DNA of 64,000 bases from Apiosordaria backusii (lineage: Eukaryota > Ascomycota > Sordariomycetes > Sordariales > Lasiosphaeriaceae). The position numbers and the translations under genes were made by a program. Location: NCBI GenBank assembly GCA_030549205.1, contig JAUKTV010000003.1, positions 2,480,001 through 2,544,000 of the forward strand, given 5' to 3'. Numbering within the stretch: the first letter of the stretch is position 1; each line of letters starts with the position of its first letter. The notes beneath the pieces were generated by a model. It was not told where the DNA came from. It ran no database searches and saw only the letters and a list, made by a program, of their open reading frames with translations. This document shows, in pieces, positions 44,645-56,193 of the stretch.

Positions 44645-46660
44645 TCAACGCAGCCCTATCACACTCATCTCCAAAGTCCAAACCCTCCGAATCCACACCT
44701 TCAACTTCTTCCCCTCCGGGATCCCCTCCACCCCCTCCAGCTCAACCCCCTCCCACCAGCACCGACGCGCCGGCTTCCGCCAAAACAACAACAGCTTCTG
44801 CGCCATGCCCACAGCATTATTCCCCATCTCATTGCCGCGGATGTCAGACCTCAGCCTCGCAAGCGCCAAGCTGCAGATGACCGCCTTGTTGGGCTCGCCG
44901 GCGCGGTGGCCCCAGTGGTCGTCGTGATTAAACCCACTATCACCATACACGTTAGTCATCATCTTTTCATTTGGGATGGAGAGAGAAGGGGGAGAGAGAA
45001 ACAAACCCAGCAGTCAACATCTCAATCAAATGCGCCTCCGTCGTCCCCGGCTCATCGCTCTTCTTCAGCCCGCTAAAAATCCCATCCTGCCTCAACAGCG
45101 CCCTCGCAGCCGCCCGCTTCACCTCCATCATCTCCTCTTGGGAAATATCCTGCTTGTGCGGAATGGCGTAAAAATCCAAATCCTCCCTCAAGACAATAAT
45201 CCCCGCGCGCCTGCTGCTGTCGTCCCGCTGCGCGGCAGGGTCAACACCCACCACGTCGTTACCGTCCTGGCTGGTCGCGCTAGACGAAACATCGGCCGAG
45301 GGGATGCTCGACGCGACGCCCCGGAAGAAATCAAGCATGTACTGCAGCGAGGCGGGGTCGTACTGTGCGTGAGTGTAATGGTCAGCTATGTATATTTCTA
45401 GATTGCAGAGGATACTGCGGATGTGAGAGGCATTTTGGCTGGTGGGCACGGCTACGACTGCTGCTGCTGCTGCTGCACAGGGCGTGGCCGGACAAGAGGA
45501 ATTCAAATGTTCGGATGCGCCTGTGCGGTTGTAGTAGTAGCCGTATGCGTTTTCATCCTGATGTTGTTGATATATCGGATTGGAGAGGTCGCCATCCCCG
45601 TCACCGGTAGCATCATCATCAACACCAACACCAACACCAACAACACCATTGCCATTGCCATCATAGCCCTCGCGGTTATCCTCGTAGTAGTAATTGGAAT
45701 CGGTGGTACCCACATCAACTTGAACGGCGTCGCCGTCTTGGAAGCCGCCGCCCATGTGCCCTTCTGGGAAGAGGCCATTGGGGAACAACGAGAGCAGGAC
45801 GAATTCGGGTAATGTCAAGAGCTCATCTCGGGACAGGGTGAAGCGGGTGCCCCTATGCAAAAGTTAGTATTCTGTATTCAACATCCTAGATCGCCATGAC
45901 CAATCTCACCGCAGGTCCATTGTTATCGTCTCATCGGCATTGATATCTGTCATTCCATGTCAGCCTTTGCTTTCCATCTCATACTCTCGAGTGAAATCCA
46001 CCGACCTGACAGGGTATTAATCGGCGGCCCGCCCTGTTGGACCTGAGTAATAATACTCGACTCTCCTCCTGCGGCAGCCATGAGGTACGTAAATGAGTGG
46101 AGAGGACTGTATCCCTCGGAATATGCTGGTGGTGGTTCTGCTTCTTCCTCCTTGCTGCGCGAAGACTCGCCCGGCTGGCCCTTGGTGTCCTGCGGAAGCG
46201 CGCGTTTGGTCTCGTCTTGGAAGCGAGAGGCGGCCGACGCGCTGTTGGACGATTGAGCTACCTGATCTGGTGGCGCATACGCTGGTGCGGCGGCGGTGGT
46301 CGAGTTGACGTCTTCGTCGCTGCCGGGGACGGTCTCCTTGTGAGCTTCGGCCTCGGGGTTTGGGAGCGCAAAGAGGGACGAAAACGAAGGTGGCGGTCGA
46401 AAGTTGGAGCCGCTGGCCGAAGCCTCTGAAGCTGGGTACTGGGGTGGCGGCGACCGTTGGCCTGAAGCTAGAGCTTCGTCGGGTACCGCTCGATGGTGGA
46501 GGAGCTCAGCTTTGACTTCGTCGGCGAAGCAAACCAAGTCTGGATCAGCCACGGCGTCGGATAGCTTGTCAATTGCTGGTTCTGGTCTGGATGAGCGGCT
46601 GGACGAGCGCGAGTCGGACAAGGTGACGGGGGAGGGTGATAGCTGGTGGTCTCGTGTCAC
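44645..46660 (-). CDS. WHI2: WHI2-like BTB-domain protein, about 640 aa, 5' end unresolved
   Basis: Resembles yeast Whi2, the BTB/KCTD-like partner of Psr phosphatases in general stress response and TORC1 restraint. Exons are 46660-46006 (5' limit uncertain), 45946-45910, 45852-45007 and 44936-44645. Splicing yields the family motif DINADETITMDLRGTRFTLS continuing to RDELLTLPEFVLLSLFPNGL. Later blocks are YDPASLQYMLDFFRG and IIVLREDLDFYAIP, and a basic Trp-rich C-terminal part (KLLLFWRKPARRCWW). A disordered acidic/Asn-Gly-rich insert and an Ala run lie inside the BTB region. The N-terminus is Ser/Pro-rich and disordered. In this frame there is no ATG before 46081, and no ATG at all on this strand between 46660 and 46977, so a 5' intron or non-AUG start is implied. 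Confidence 0.82.
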
Positions 46661-47356
46661 TGCCGTGATGTTTGCTGGTTTGTATACTAGATACTAAATT
46701 GTTTGACGTGTGTGCTGCGCTCGCGCTGCTCTATATCTGGACACGGTGCACGGATGGGTGATGAAGGTCCCTGAAGATGTTCGGTCGCGACCTTGATGGA
46801 GTCTGGAGTCGGGAGGTAGCAGCGGTTCGGTTGGGGTACCTTGTCGCCTTGCTCAGGAGAGGTGGGCGGATGAATGCTGGAAATTGAATGGTATCCTTAC
46901 TGCTTGGTGGCCCGCAAATCTAACAAGCCAGCTGGAAAGTCTTATCTTATTTAACAAGCAGACGAGAAGAACGACTCATAGGAGAGATCAATACAATGGA
47001 TCATCAGAATAATTGTTCTGTAATAGACAAAGTAAAAGGCCGTTCGTTGATAGCTGAAGGTCCCCGTCGTCAGGGATTCCCAACATCAGGCCGCCGGGGC
47101 CCCCTAAACTCCTGCTAACAAATTTCCTGAGACTGCATTCATGCTGCAGGTGGGGCCCATAGCCGCCCATTTGCAACCGCCAATCACCATCCAGATCTGT
47201 TCACCTCAACCCAGACGAGATTCCATGTTTGGCAGGGATCACAGTGAATGCCAATGAATGCCGAGTAACTTCAGTTCATAGGCTCACGATATCTTGTTTG
47301 AAAGGCTACATATCTATGGATCGTAGTGAGCCCTGTAACAGACAAGAATGAGATTT
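46661..47356. other. Intergenic, upstream of WHI2-like gene
   Basis: Promoter and possibly the missing first exon of the WHI2-like gene (only minus-strand ATG nearby at 46979). No other gene seen. Confidence 0.45.
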
Positions 47357-49567
47357 CTAATCATCGTCTTCATCGCTGTCACCAAAGATGGCCTTGAAAA
47401 TATCCTCTCCCGCCCTCTTCCCCTCGAGCGCTTCATTCCTGGTGGGGTCAATCACCATTGCAGGCTCAGGGATTGGAGTTGACTTGCCAGAACTCTCTTC
47501 GTGGGAGTTCTCCCGGGTATTCCCCAGAGCACTACCAATAGTCAAGATTTCAGGTCTAAAGGCTGGCTGATCTGGGTATACATCAAACCTTGACGAGTTG
47601 CCATGCGCCGGTTTGGTCGACTGGTCATCATCTGGCTGAACATGCTCTGGTGGCCTCACATTGAACCTTTTGCACAGCAGCCGCGTAGGATAAAAGTCGG
47701 TAACAGACCTCGTCATGGGCCCAAACATACCAAGCTTGGCCGCTTCCTCGGCAGGATCCTGGGGCTTTGGTGGAGGTTTAGCAAGAAGGTCTTTCTGGCC
47801 AGCTTCAGCTCCGGTGCTTGGTTTTGCCGTGGAGGATGTGGTGAACCGGCTTGCCATGAATCCTGTCATCGGCTTGAAAATGCGAGCGCAGTTATAGAAC
47901 TCGGTCAGCTCTCTTAGCCAGTCCTCGCTGTTCATCTTGGAAGGCTGTGCTCCTGGACTTGGCTTGAATCCGGCCTGATACTCAAGGAAGGCAATATATC
48001 TCGATCGCTTCTTTTCGTCGTCTGCATATGGCGCACCAGTACTGACTCCCCTCGAAATGGCAGCAACAGCTGTCTCCTTGTCCAATTTTGGAACACGGCT
48101 CAGTAACTCATTCGTGCGCTCTTCTTCACTCAGCGCATATTCTGCCGGGACTTCACCCTTGGCTTGTGGAAGATCGGCTCGGCCGGTGGCAGCAACAAGA
48201 CGTTCTCGAGCCGCAGGAGACAGGAAATCGAAGACAGATTTTCCAGGCAATTGCTTCTCGCCCAGAATAGCCGCGCGGGACTTTGGGTCAAGTGTCGATG
48301 CCTTCGCCGCGTCGGCTGTCGAGACAAAGCCTGAGGAACCTGCTGGAGATTTGGGCTTCTTCGAAGAAACCCAGCCTGGTGGTACCTGAGGGGGCGGGTA
48401 CTTGCCTTCGCTGTTGACGGCCGATGTCAGCGCATCGGGTTCCTTGCCAAACACAAAGCCATCTAGGGGAAGCCGTCCGTCGTGGCATTTTCGCACACCG
48501 AGGGCAACTTTCCCGAGAGCAGACTTTTTTGACGGCTTAAACGTTGGCTTCGCCTTTACAGCTGGGTTGATGGTCGTTGTCGTTTTCTTCTTCTTTTTAT
48601 CACCCCCTATCACTCGGTTATAAGATATTTTGGGTCCGATTTCGTAAGGATCCTCGTCATCAGATCCAGTATCGTTCAAGATACCGATCCCGATGCCACC
48701 CCGCGGTTTCTCCTTTTTCTTTTTGCGGTCCGTCGGCAGTGTGAATCGAGGTTTCCCAAACCCGCCCATGGTTTCGTCGTCATCCTCGTCTTCTGAGCGG
48801 CCAGCACCGGTGCTCTTGGTCGAGGATCCAATGGGTGTTAATCTGGCATGGCCTCCGTAACCTAATCCTCTGTGATCCGTTTTCCGAACAAAAGTGATCA
48901 TCGGCACGTTTTCGGGCGCGAACAAAAATGTTTCGCCAGGACCACTCGAATCACTTTGGAGCTCGAGGCGGGCTTTTCTTCGGACTTTGGGGCCGACGCC
49001 TTGTCCTTCTTTCCAGCCCATCTTCTTGAGCAGTTTTTCGCCCATTGTCTCTCCCGTAGCCCGAAACAAGCCCATGAGGCCTGTGGCTCTTGACGCGTCG
49101 TTTTCGGTGGAGCCCAAACCGGCGAATGAAGCTTTGGTTTGTATTCTTCGGTCCTCTTCGGCATCGGCAAGGTCTTCTTCGTCCATGAAGTCCTCGGGAC
49201 GCAGCTGGGCAGCCTTCGGGTCATCTTTCCGGCGGTTCGTTCGGGATGATACAAATGTCGAAGGTGTCCATCCTTCTTTGGAACCAACAGTATTGAAATA
49301 TCTGGAAAGATGGTCGGTGCCTGTTGGGTATACAAAACGGGGGAGATGGCCGGACGCTTACCCTGCGCTGAATCCTCCGGTGAAGGCGCCATGGAGCCTT
49401 TTCCTCCCGCGCTCATCCCTCACCTCCTGCTTCCATATTGGCACGTAGGAGCCATCGTCGCGCACATCGGGGTCTAGTGGCGGGAGAGGAGTCCCGAAGA
49501 AAACGTATGGTGATTGCTGAGAAGTGAGGTCGGCTTCGTAAGCGGCGCGCGAACGCTTGTAGGACAT
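47357..49567 (-). CDS. G-patch protein, GPATCH1-like, 716 aa
   Basis: Predicted nuclear RNA-processing factor; G-patch proteins activate DEAH helicases in splicing or ribosome biogenesis. Exons are 49567-49362 and 49301-47357 with a 60-nt intron. The N-terminal block SPYVFFGTPLPPLD, then GSYVPIWKQEVRDERGRKRLHGAFTGGFSAGYFNTVGS (listed here as separate conserved runs), is typical of GPATCH1 orthologues. It is followed by RPEDFMDEED. The G-patch lies near residues 150-195 (ETMGEKLLKKMGWKEGQGVG). Downstream are basic Lys-runs, SURP-like helical segments (ELLSRVPKLDKETAV) and a late conserved block FGPMTRSVTDFYPTRLLCKR. The acidic C-terminus ends GDSDEDDD. No symbol assigned because fungal naming varies. 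Confidence 0.88.
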
Positions 49568-52075
49568 GGGAAATCACGGTCGTTCCCTTCAAGGTTTGTG
49601 GTTAATTGTTGCGTTTGCGTTTATTATGTCGGTGTTTATTGACTGTCGTGGTGGACCAGGTGGCTATGATCAATGCCTACCGAATGTTGTTGACACTTGG
49701 ATGGTGTTTGGGGGCTGGCAATAATTCATGGCACATGCTGGCAGTTGAAGTTCATGAGGTGCCAAATGTGGAAGGCGGTGAGAGCTCTTGACCAAATGGA
49801 ATGTGGGGCATGCCATCAGCCCCAGAATGCGGGGATTTAGCGCATCCAAGCTCTTGGAAGGTCACTGGAACATTAACATCTCCAACCTTCTGCTCTTTTA
49901 TTATTCTGGAAGCTCGACTCTATTTCAAAATCCCTTGGACATGGCTTGATATCCGCCCGTCTGACAGCAATTCCGAGGAACTATCGATGCTTATATCAGT
50001 CTCCGATACAAATTTTTCAAGCGCCATACTCCTGATATTTCGAGAATCCTTGTCACCGGCCACGACATCGGCCAGGCGACAAATATATGGAAGTAGATGT
50101 GCTGCTGTACCATTACGGGTTTAGCATGAGACCTTCAAATCGTTCTAGCACACATTGAATGCCCGATATGGGTGCATCCGCGACGGGTATCAGATCCGTC
50201 TTGGGAGATATTCCAGACTGTGTTGCTGCGGGGAAATGTAACTTCTCGATCAACGTCACCACGGCAGACTGAAACATCCAGCAGATTATCGTGACCCCCA
50301 CAGACTTGATTGATAACGGCCTGCTTGCTTCAACCGATCGGCGTCATGATATCATCTCGGGCACGACGCTCATCTGCTGTGCTCAGGGCTTTCTGAGAAC
50401 TCATTGCAAGGCCCCGTTTCACCTTGTATTATTACCACGAAAAGAATTCGCCCTACCCGGCCGTCTGAAGCATCCCCGACGGAGGACCTGCATTTTATTA
50501 GACTCGGGTGATTTCTAGGTTTCACCTGCAGGCCTTGCTGCTCTACAAGAGGCCCAGCCGGCCGATTCGGGCTGCGAAACACGTGCAAAGAGGCTGATGA
50601 CGGACCCGATAGGACAGAAGAAGAATTGCGTCCCCGTCCCGGATTCGACGAACGAAGCTGACGAGACGCGCGACAGCCTGCATATTGAAGTTGATCTGCT
50701 GGCGCCACTGCACCTGGGATGCATACGTACTTTGCCTCCAGGACACATAATCGACTGGAAAATCTGGCCTTGTGCTCTCCATGGTAGCTCGAAAAGGCTT
50801 CGAGAACAACGACTCGAGTAGTACCGCCGTTGCCAGACGTTCTTTGAACAACCCGACGGGGCCTCGCTCTCGTTGGCGTCCCGTTGAGGACAACCTGCTG
50901 GATTAAAGCCGGTCGGTCGAAGGCTGCCTGCTACGAAAGTTGCGAGCTGTTGGTGCAGCACACACACCATCTCATCTCTGCTCTCTCCAATCAGGGCCGG
51001 CCCGGCAACCTGAAAGTCAGCCCTGCAAACCAAGCTGCTGAGGTATAATTATTGGACGGCGAGAGAGCAAGTGTGCCCAGAAGGCTGTGCCGTTGATACT
51101 GGTTGTTTGCTTATGAGGTGTGAAAACATGACAAGGTCATCACCCAGGTATTCTTACTGGGAGACTTCTGGCCCTGTAAAAGATGTCATGATGGCTGTCT
51201 TGACGTTGCTACCCCTCGCGAGGGTTGCTTTTTGAGGTGACTGAGGTGGGTTGGAATTCAGCGACCAAGACCAACAAGGAAGTTTGTGAGTGGGTCGCTG
51301 TCTACCCAGGCATCGCCCAGCCCCCCGGACGGGGAATTGACATTGGTCAAAGCGGGGACCAGAGGCAAAGTGCTGCCATCTTGACTGTTGCAACTCTCGT
51401 CACTTCTGATATCACGGGTGAGGGAGGGAATGCCCAGCAGAATGGTAGCGTAGAAGGGGATAAAAAATAAGAGACAAAACCGGATCGTGCATAAACAGGC
51501 TGGAGACGCAATGCAATGCCATCAAGGAAATGCCAGTTCACCTCAGCTAGTAGGTACCCGCTACCTACACTAGAGAGGGCAAGCCAGCCAGTCCAGTCGA
51601 GCCCCTGGCTCCAGCCCAAACACCGACTTGTTCCCCTCAACTCACTAAAAAGCTGCGAGGACTGCCCAACCTTGGAACGACACGCTGCAGGCTGGCAACC
51701 ACGCAGCCCACGCTTCTCCAACCAAAATCCCAACCCCCAATTCTTTGTCCGCCCTCGCCTTCGTCCACCCTCACCCACCGCATCGCACCACACCTCACCT
51801 CACGATCTTGTTGCTAGTGTTCCAGGTTGTTTTTTGTCTTTATTTCTCATCAAACCTCCACCGCCCCGCTGCTTGCCTCCTGACCGATCAATCGACTGAC
51901 CGAAACTGTTGCCAAAACAACCACCCACACTGGCCTCGACTCGGCCACTGCTCTTTGTTAAATTGCCTTTGCATCATCACCGCCTCAACCTGCGCGCTCC
52001 CTTTCTACCGACGTCTAACTCCTTGCAAAACCCTCACTCCACGTATTTAGTTGCCCGGGCTCCGGGAGTCCGACC
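49568..52075. other. Divergent spacer, GPATCH1-like to KIN1
   Basis: 2.5 kb between divergent starts. The right 600 bp are CT-rich and look like a long KIN1 5' leader. One minus-strand frame at 50543-50893 has moderately gene-like codons (see that entry). No RNA gene recognised. Confidence 0.45.
50543..50893 (-). CDS. Unassigned open frame, 116 aa
   Basis: ATG at 50893, stop at 50543. The peptide is basic, rich in Arg, Gln and aromatic residues (for example DYVSWRQSTYASQVQWRQQI), with plausible helices and gene-like codons. A longer overlapping frame (51033-50515) is Ser/Cys-rich and less convincing. No family recognised and no introns evident. Confidence 0.22.
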   Translation of the reverse strand: MSSTGRQRERGPVGLFKERLATAVLLESLFSKPFRATMESTRPDFPVDYVSWRQSTYASQVQWRQQINFNMQAVARLVSFVRRIRDGDAILLLSYRVRHQPLCTCFAARIGRLGLL

Positions 52076-54730
52076 ATGACAACCACAATGCCAGCCGCTG
52101 GCACAGAAATGCCAATCCGGTCGCAGTCTGTCCGGACACGGCGCCCGCCGACAGGCACCCGCCCCGACCCTCTCCCGCGGTCCGAATCATCTACGAGAGC
52201 CGAGGCGTCGCGCCCGTCACGCACCAGAAGTCAGCGCTCGACCACGGCCCAGTCTCCTCGTCACCCCCCTGTCCCCCAGCCGGCTGAGAGTTCGACTGCT
52301 CCCCCGAGTCACCACGAAGAAGAACACCGCGATGGCAGCTTAACCGACCCCCGGAGGCACCACACCTCCAAGCACAAATACCGTACCATGATTCCCGCCC
52401 CCTCGGGCAATTACACCTTCATCAAGACCATTGGCCAGGGCAGCATGGGCAAAGTCAAGCTGGCCAAAAAGGAGGTCACGGGCGAATTGGTCAGTTATCA
52501 CGGTTTCCCCACCGCTATCCTCGGCTACGTTGTGGGTCAGCCTATCTAACCTTGGGTCTTTTACTTGTCAATAGGTTGCTTGCAAGATTATTGAGAGAGT
52601 GTCGCCCGATGACGGCCGTCAGAGCAGGGAGGAGAGGGAGAAGGCGGACGCCGCCAGGGAGGACCGGAATGCGCGCGAGGCTGCCATTGTCAGCCTGCTG
52701 AACCACCAGTACATCTGCGGGCTTCGGGACAACCTGCGGACGAGATGGCACTGGTACATGCTGTTTGAATACGTTAATGGCGGTCAAATGCTGGACTACA
52801 TCATCTCTCACGGAAAGCTCAAGGAAAAGCAGGCTCGGAAATTCGCCCGCCAGATCGCCAGCGCCGTCGACTACTGCCACCGAAACAGCATTGTCCACCG
52901 GGACTTGAAGATCGAAAACATCCTCATCAGCAAAACAGGTGACATCAAGATTATCGACTTTGGTCTCAGCAACCTTTTCTCGCCCGAGGAGGACAGGAAA
53001 CTCAAGACCTACTGTGGCAGTCTGTACTTTGCCGCCCCTGAGCTCCTCCAAGCAAAGCCCTACACCGGTCCCGAGGTTGATGTCTGGAGTTTTGGCGTGG
53101 TGCTCTTTGTGTTGGTGTGCGGAAAGGTGCCCTTTGACGACCAGTACATGCCTGCCCTCCACCAAAAGATCAAAAAGGGGGCGGTTGATTACCCAAGCTG
53201 GCTGTCTAGTGGTAAGTTGATAGATTTTTCCAGTGCTTTCCGACTCTTTTCACTGACATTTTTTTAGAATGCAAGCATTTGATTTCGCGGATGCTGGTGA
53301 CGGATCCAAGACAACGTGCTACTATGCACGAGGTCATGAACCACCCCTGGATGCTCAAGGGTTACAGCGGGCCACCCGAGAATTACCTCCCGCAGCGCGA
53401 ACCCCTGACGTTACCGCTCGACAACGAAGTTCTCGCAAACATGACGGGCTTCAAGTTTGGCTCTCCAGAGTACATCAAGGAGGAGTTGACCAAGAGAATC
53501 AAGTCTCCCAAGTATCAGGCAGCTGTCAGGCGGCTGGAGAGGGAAAGGGAGCAGCCACAGCCTACACCCAAGGATGTTGAGAAGAGACGTGGCTTTGGCT
53601 TTGACTTTTACAAGAGGAGAAACTCAGTCACTAGCCGAGATACGCTGACCAACACTAGCTCCGAGGGCCTGCCCATTGGGGACGACCCGCTGAACGCCTT
53701 TGACCCCCTGATTTCCATATATTATCTCGTGCGGGAGAAGCTTGAACGTGAGCGCGAGGGCCAAACCTCGCAACCTGGCGCACCACCATCGGCGCCACCC
53801 AAAGTTCAGGTCCCGCCATCACCACAGCAGGCCCAGCCTCCACCAGTGCCCCCGTCTCCCATTGTACGACCCAAGGAGAAGCACTCTCTCGCCGAAATCG
53901 TACCCCCAGCACCAGCACACACCGACGGCGGGCGGGGAACTCGAACCAGGGCTAGGTCCCATAGCGAGGAACAGACCAGAGAACCCGTCAAGAATGGGCT
54001 GTTGTCGCCCGACATGATCCCTCAAAAGAAGGAGAGCACGGCTGCCGGTATCTTCCGACGACTCAGCACCCGTGACAGAAAGAAGGATATTGGCGACGGA
54101 ACCGGAAAGTCCATTCAAAAGTCGGTGTCTATGCGCGCCAAATCGCTCGGCCACGCCCGCAGGGAAAGTATTCAAGCGCGGCGGGCTAAGCGGGAAGCCG
54201 AGGCAGCCCGTGGCGACGCAGCACCTGCTACCGCGCTTCCCGTGCGCGAGGAAACTGACGCCGAACTAGGCGAGCTCGATAATGACAACGGCGGGGAAAC
54301 AAGCGGAGGGTCTCACGAGCGCCTCGAACCCGAGGATCCCGATTTGGCCAAGCCAGTCTTCCTCAAGGGTATCTTTAGCGTTTCTACCACGTCGACAAAG
54401 CCGCTGGTGGAGATCAGGGCGGATATCAAGAGGGTGCTGAGGGCGCTGGGGGTGGATTACAAAGAGATCAAGGGCGGGTTCAGGTGCGCGCATAGCCCTA
54501 GTATCGCGGAGCATCAGCCTCAGTATGATCGGTCGAGGTACAGCCACCAGAGCAGTGACGAGAGGAGAGGGGGGAGCAGGGGGATGGACGATGGGGAGAT
54601 CAAGTTTGAGATCTTGATTGTGAAGGTGCCGATTGTGAGCCTGCATGGTGTGCAGTTTAAGAGGGTTGGGGGTGATACTTGGCAGTATAAGGCGATGGCG
54701 GAGCATATTGTGAGGGAGCTGAGGTTGTAG
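52076..54730 (+). CDS. KIN1: KIN1-type Ser/Thr kinase (PAR-1/MARK family), 837 aa
   Basis: Cell-polarity and secretion kinase acting at the plasma membrane and septa. Exons are 52076-52489, 52575-53211 and 53268-54730. After a 110-residue Ser/Arg/Pro-rich disordered N-terminus comes the kinase domain. It shows the Gly loop GQGSMGKVKLA, the ATP Lys142 in VACKII, the catalytic loop HRDLKIEN with Asp248, DFGLSN at 266, CGSLYFAAPELL, and DVWSFGVVLF. The acidic/basic insert after VACKIIERV is usual for fungal Kin1. Following the kinase are EYIKEELTKRIKSPKYQAAV and a Pro/Ser-rich regulatory region. The C-terminal KA1 domain, roughly 720-837, ends GDTWQYKAMAEHIVRELRL and would bind acidic lipids. 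Length is shorter than yeast Kin1 (1064 aa) but normal for filamentous fungi. Confidence 0.95.
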
Positions 54731-56193
54731 AGACGGGTGGGGGGTAATAATATAAAAGGGGGTTAGGATAGTGTTGACTGGGGATGGAGGTGTGTATACT
54801 TGAGTGGTTTTCGGGTGGGGGGTGCAACGTGTGAGATGGAGAGAAACAAGGGAAAGAGTTGTGTTTTGGCTTTTGGCATGGCATGAGGTGGTGGTGGGTT
54901 AGTGGGTCGGGGAAGCGGCGGGTCGGGTTGGACTTTGTTTTTCTTCTTCTTTCTTCTTCAAAGATTCATTTACAAGTTTCATCTTTTGAGAATTCTACTA
55001 TTCTAATTACTTTTTATTAATACAAGACTTTTTTTTTCCTGCGTGTATGATTGTTGATCTTGAGATGGTTGGATGGTTATTGAAATATTGATGTGACAGT
55101 GTTTTCTTATTTAGTCACATTGCACGCGTTCACCCAGAGGTTTGTGATCGTAGACTCTTTCACTCGGAGACTTTTGTCCAGAGTGTGGTATAATAGTTTG
55201 AGATATGGGGGCGAAGTAAACCGATGATGGATGGCTGCGCTGATTGGGGGGCGGGGCCGGGTTGACCTGCTTGTTAGACTGTTTATGTTCACGATGTTTG
55301 CTTCGCATTTTTTCCGACGGCTCTCTCAGTTGTATAAAACCCTCTGGTAAGGTGCCAAAGAAAGCATTCTTTTCTCATGATTGATTATTTGTTTTAACTC
55401 GTAAGATAAAAATATCCTTCCAGCTCAAGTACCTAGGTATATTCCCCCTTTTCCTTCCCACTGCCTATACCCTCGCGGTCTCTCCTTCAAGAGGACGGGA
55501 GTGGAGGAGGGAGTCCACTACTTACCTAGGTCAGAAGGATGCTTTTTCTTGGGAGGGTGACATGGATGGCACGAAATAGAACCTGGCTTTGTATGAGGAG
55601 TACTTCTTGTAGACCATGGGCCCCCATGTGCCCTACATGGAACTGGTTTGGATGTTTGTTGGACCTTTCTCGCGGATTGCTCCTCAAAGCTTCCAGAAAC
55701 TAGCATCTGTACAGGAGCCAGCATGAGCAAAAGATCACATCTAGGCACCGATCACTTGTAGCCAAGATCGTATACGCTCACTTTGGGAACCTTTTCATAT
55801 TCCCCTCCCGTTATTTCTGTAGTTCCTGTTCCCACTTCTGCCCTTTGGACAAGCAGCGTTGGGCGCCGACAGAGGACAATTACCTAGCTCATACGCTGCT
55901 GATATGACGCTAGCGCAAACAAGAGATTAGGAGTACGAATTGAGTCAACCGGGGAAGAAAAAAAGGGCTAAGAGAAAAGTAGTAAACGTGTAGCAGCTAC
56001 CTGTTTAGCTGTCTCAAGGGAGAACTGTTGGCAAGCATAGCCCCAGCAAAGCCCGAGACGGGACGGGTGAGCCCGGGTGCTGTGCCTGGATTCCAAGACC
56101 ATTCATTCATTGTTGGCCTTCCAACAAAGACAATTGAAGTAAGCGAGCATTTGATCGCAATTCATAACTCATACGTTCATTACATACATGCCA
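54731..56193. other. Convergent 3' spacer KIN1-SRS2
   Basis: 1.46 kb between the stops of KIN1 and SRS2. T-rich tract around 54930-55040. No gene recognised. Confidence 0.5.

Noticed and set aside
44554..44880. Plus-strand Pro/Ser-rich frame
   Set aside because: Antisense to the last exon of the WHI2-like gene, whose frame has conserved sequence and splice sites.
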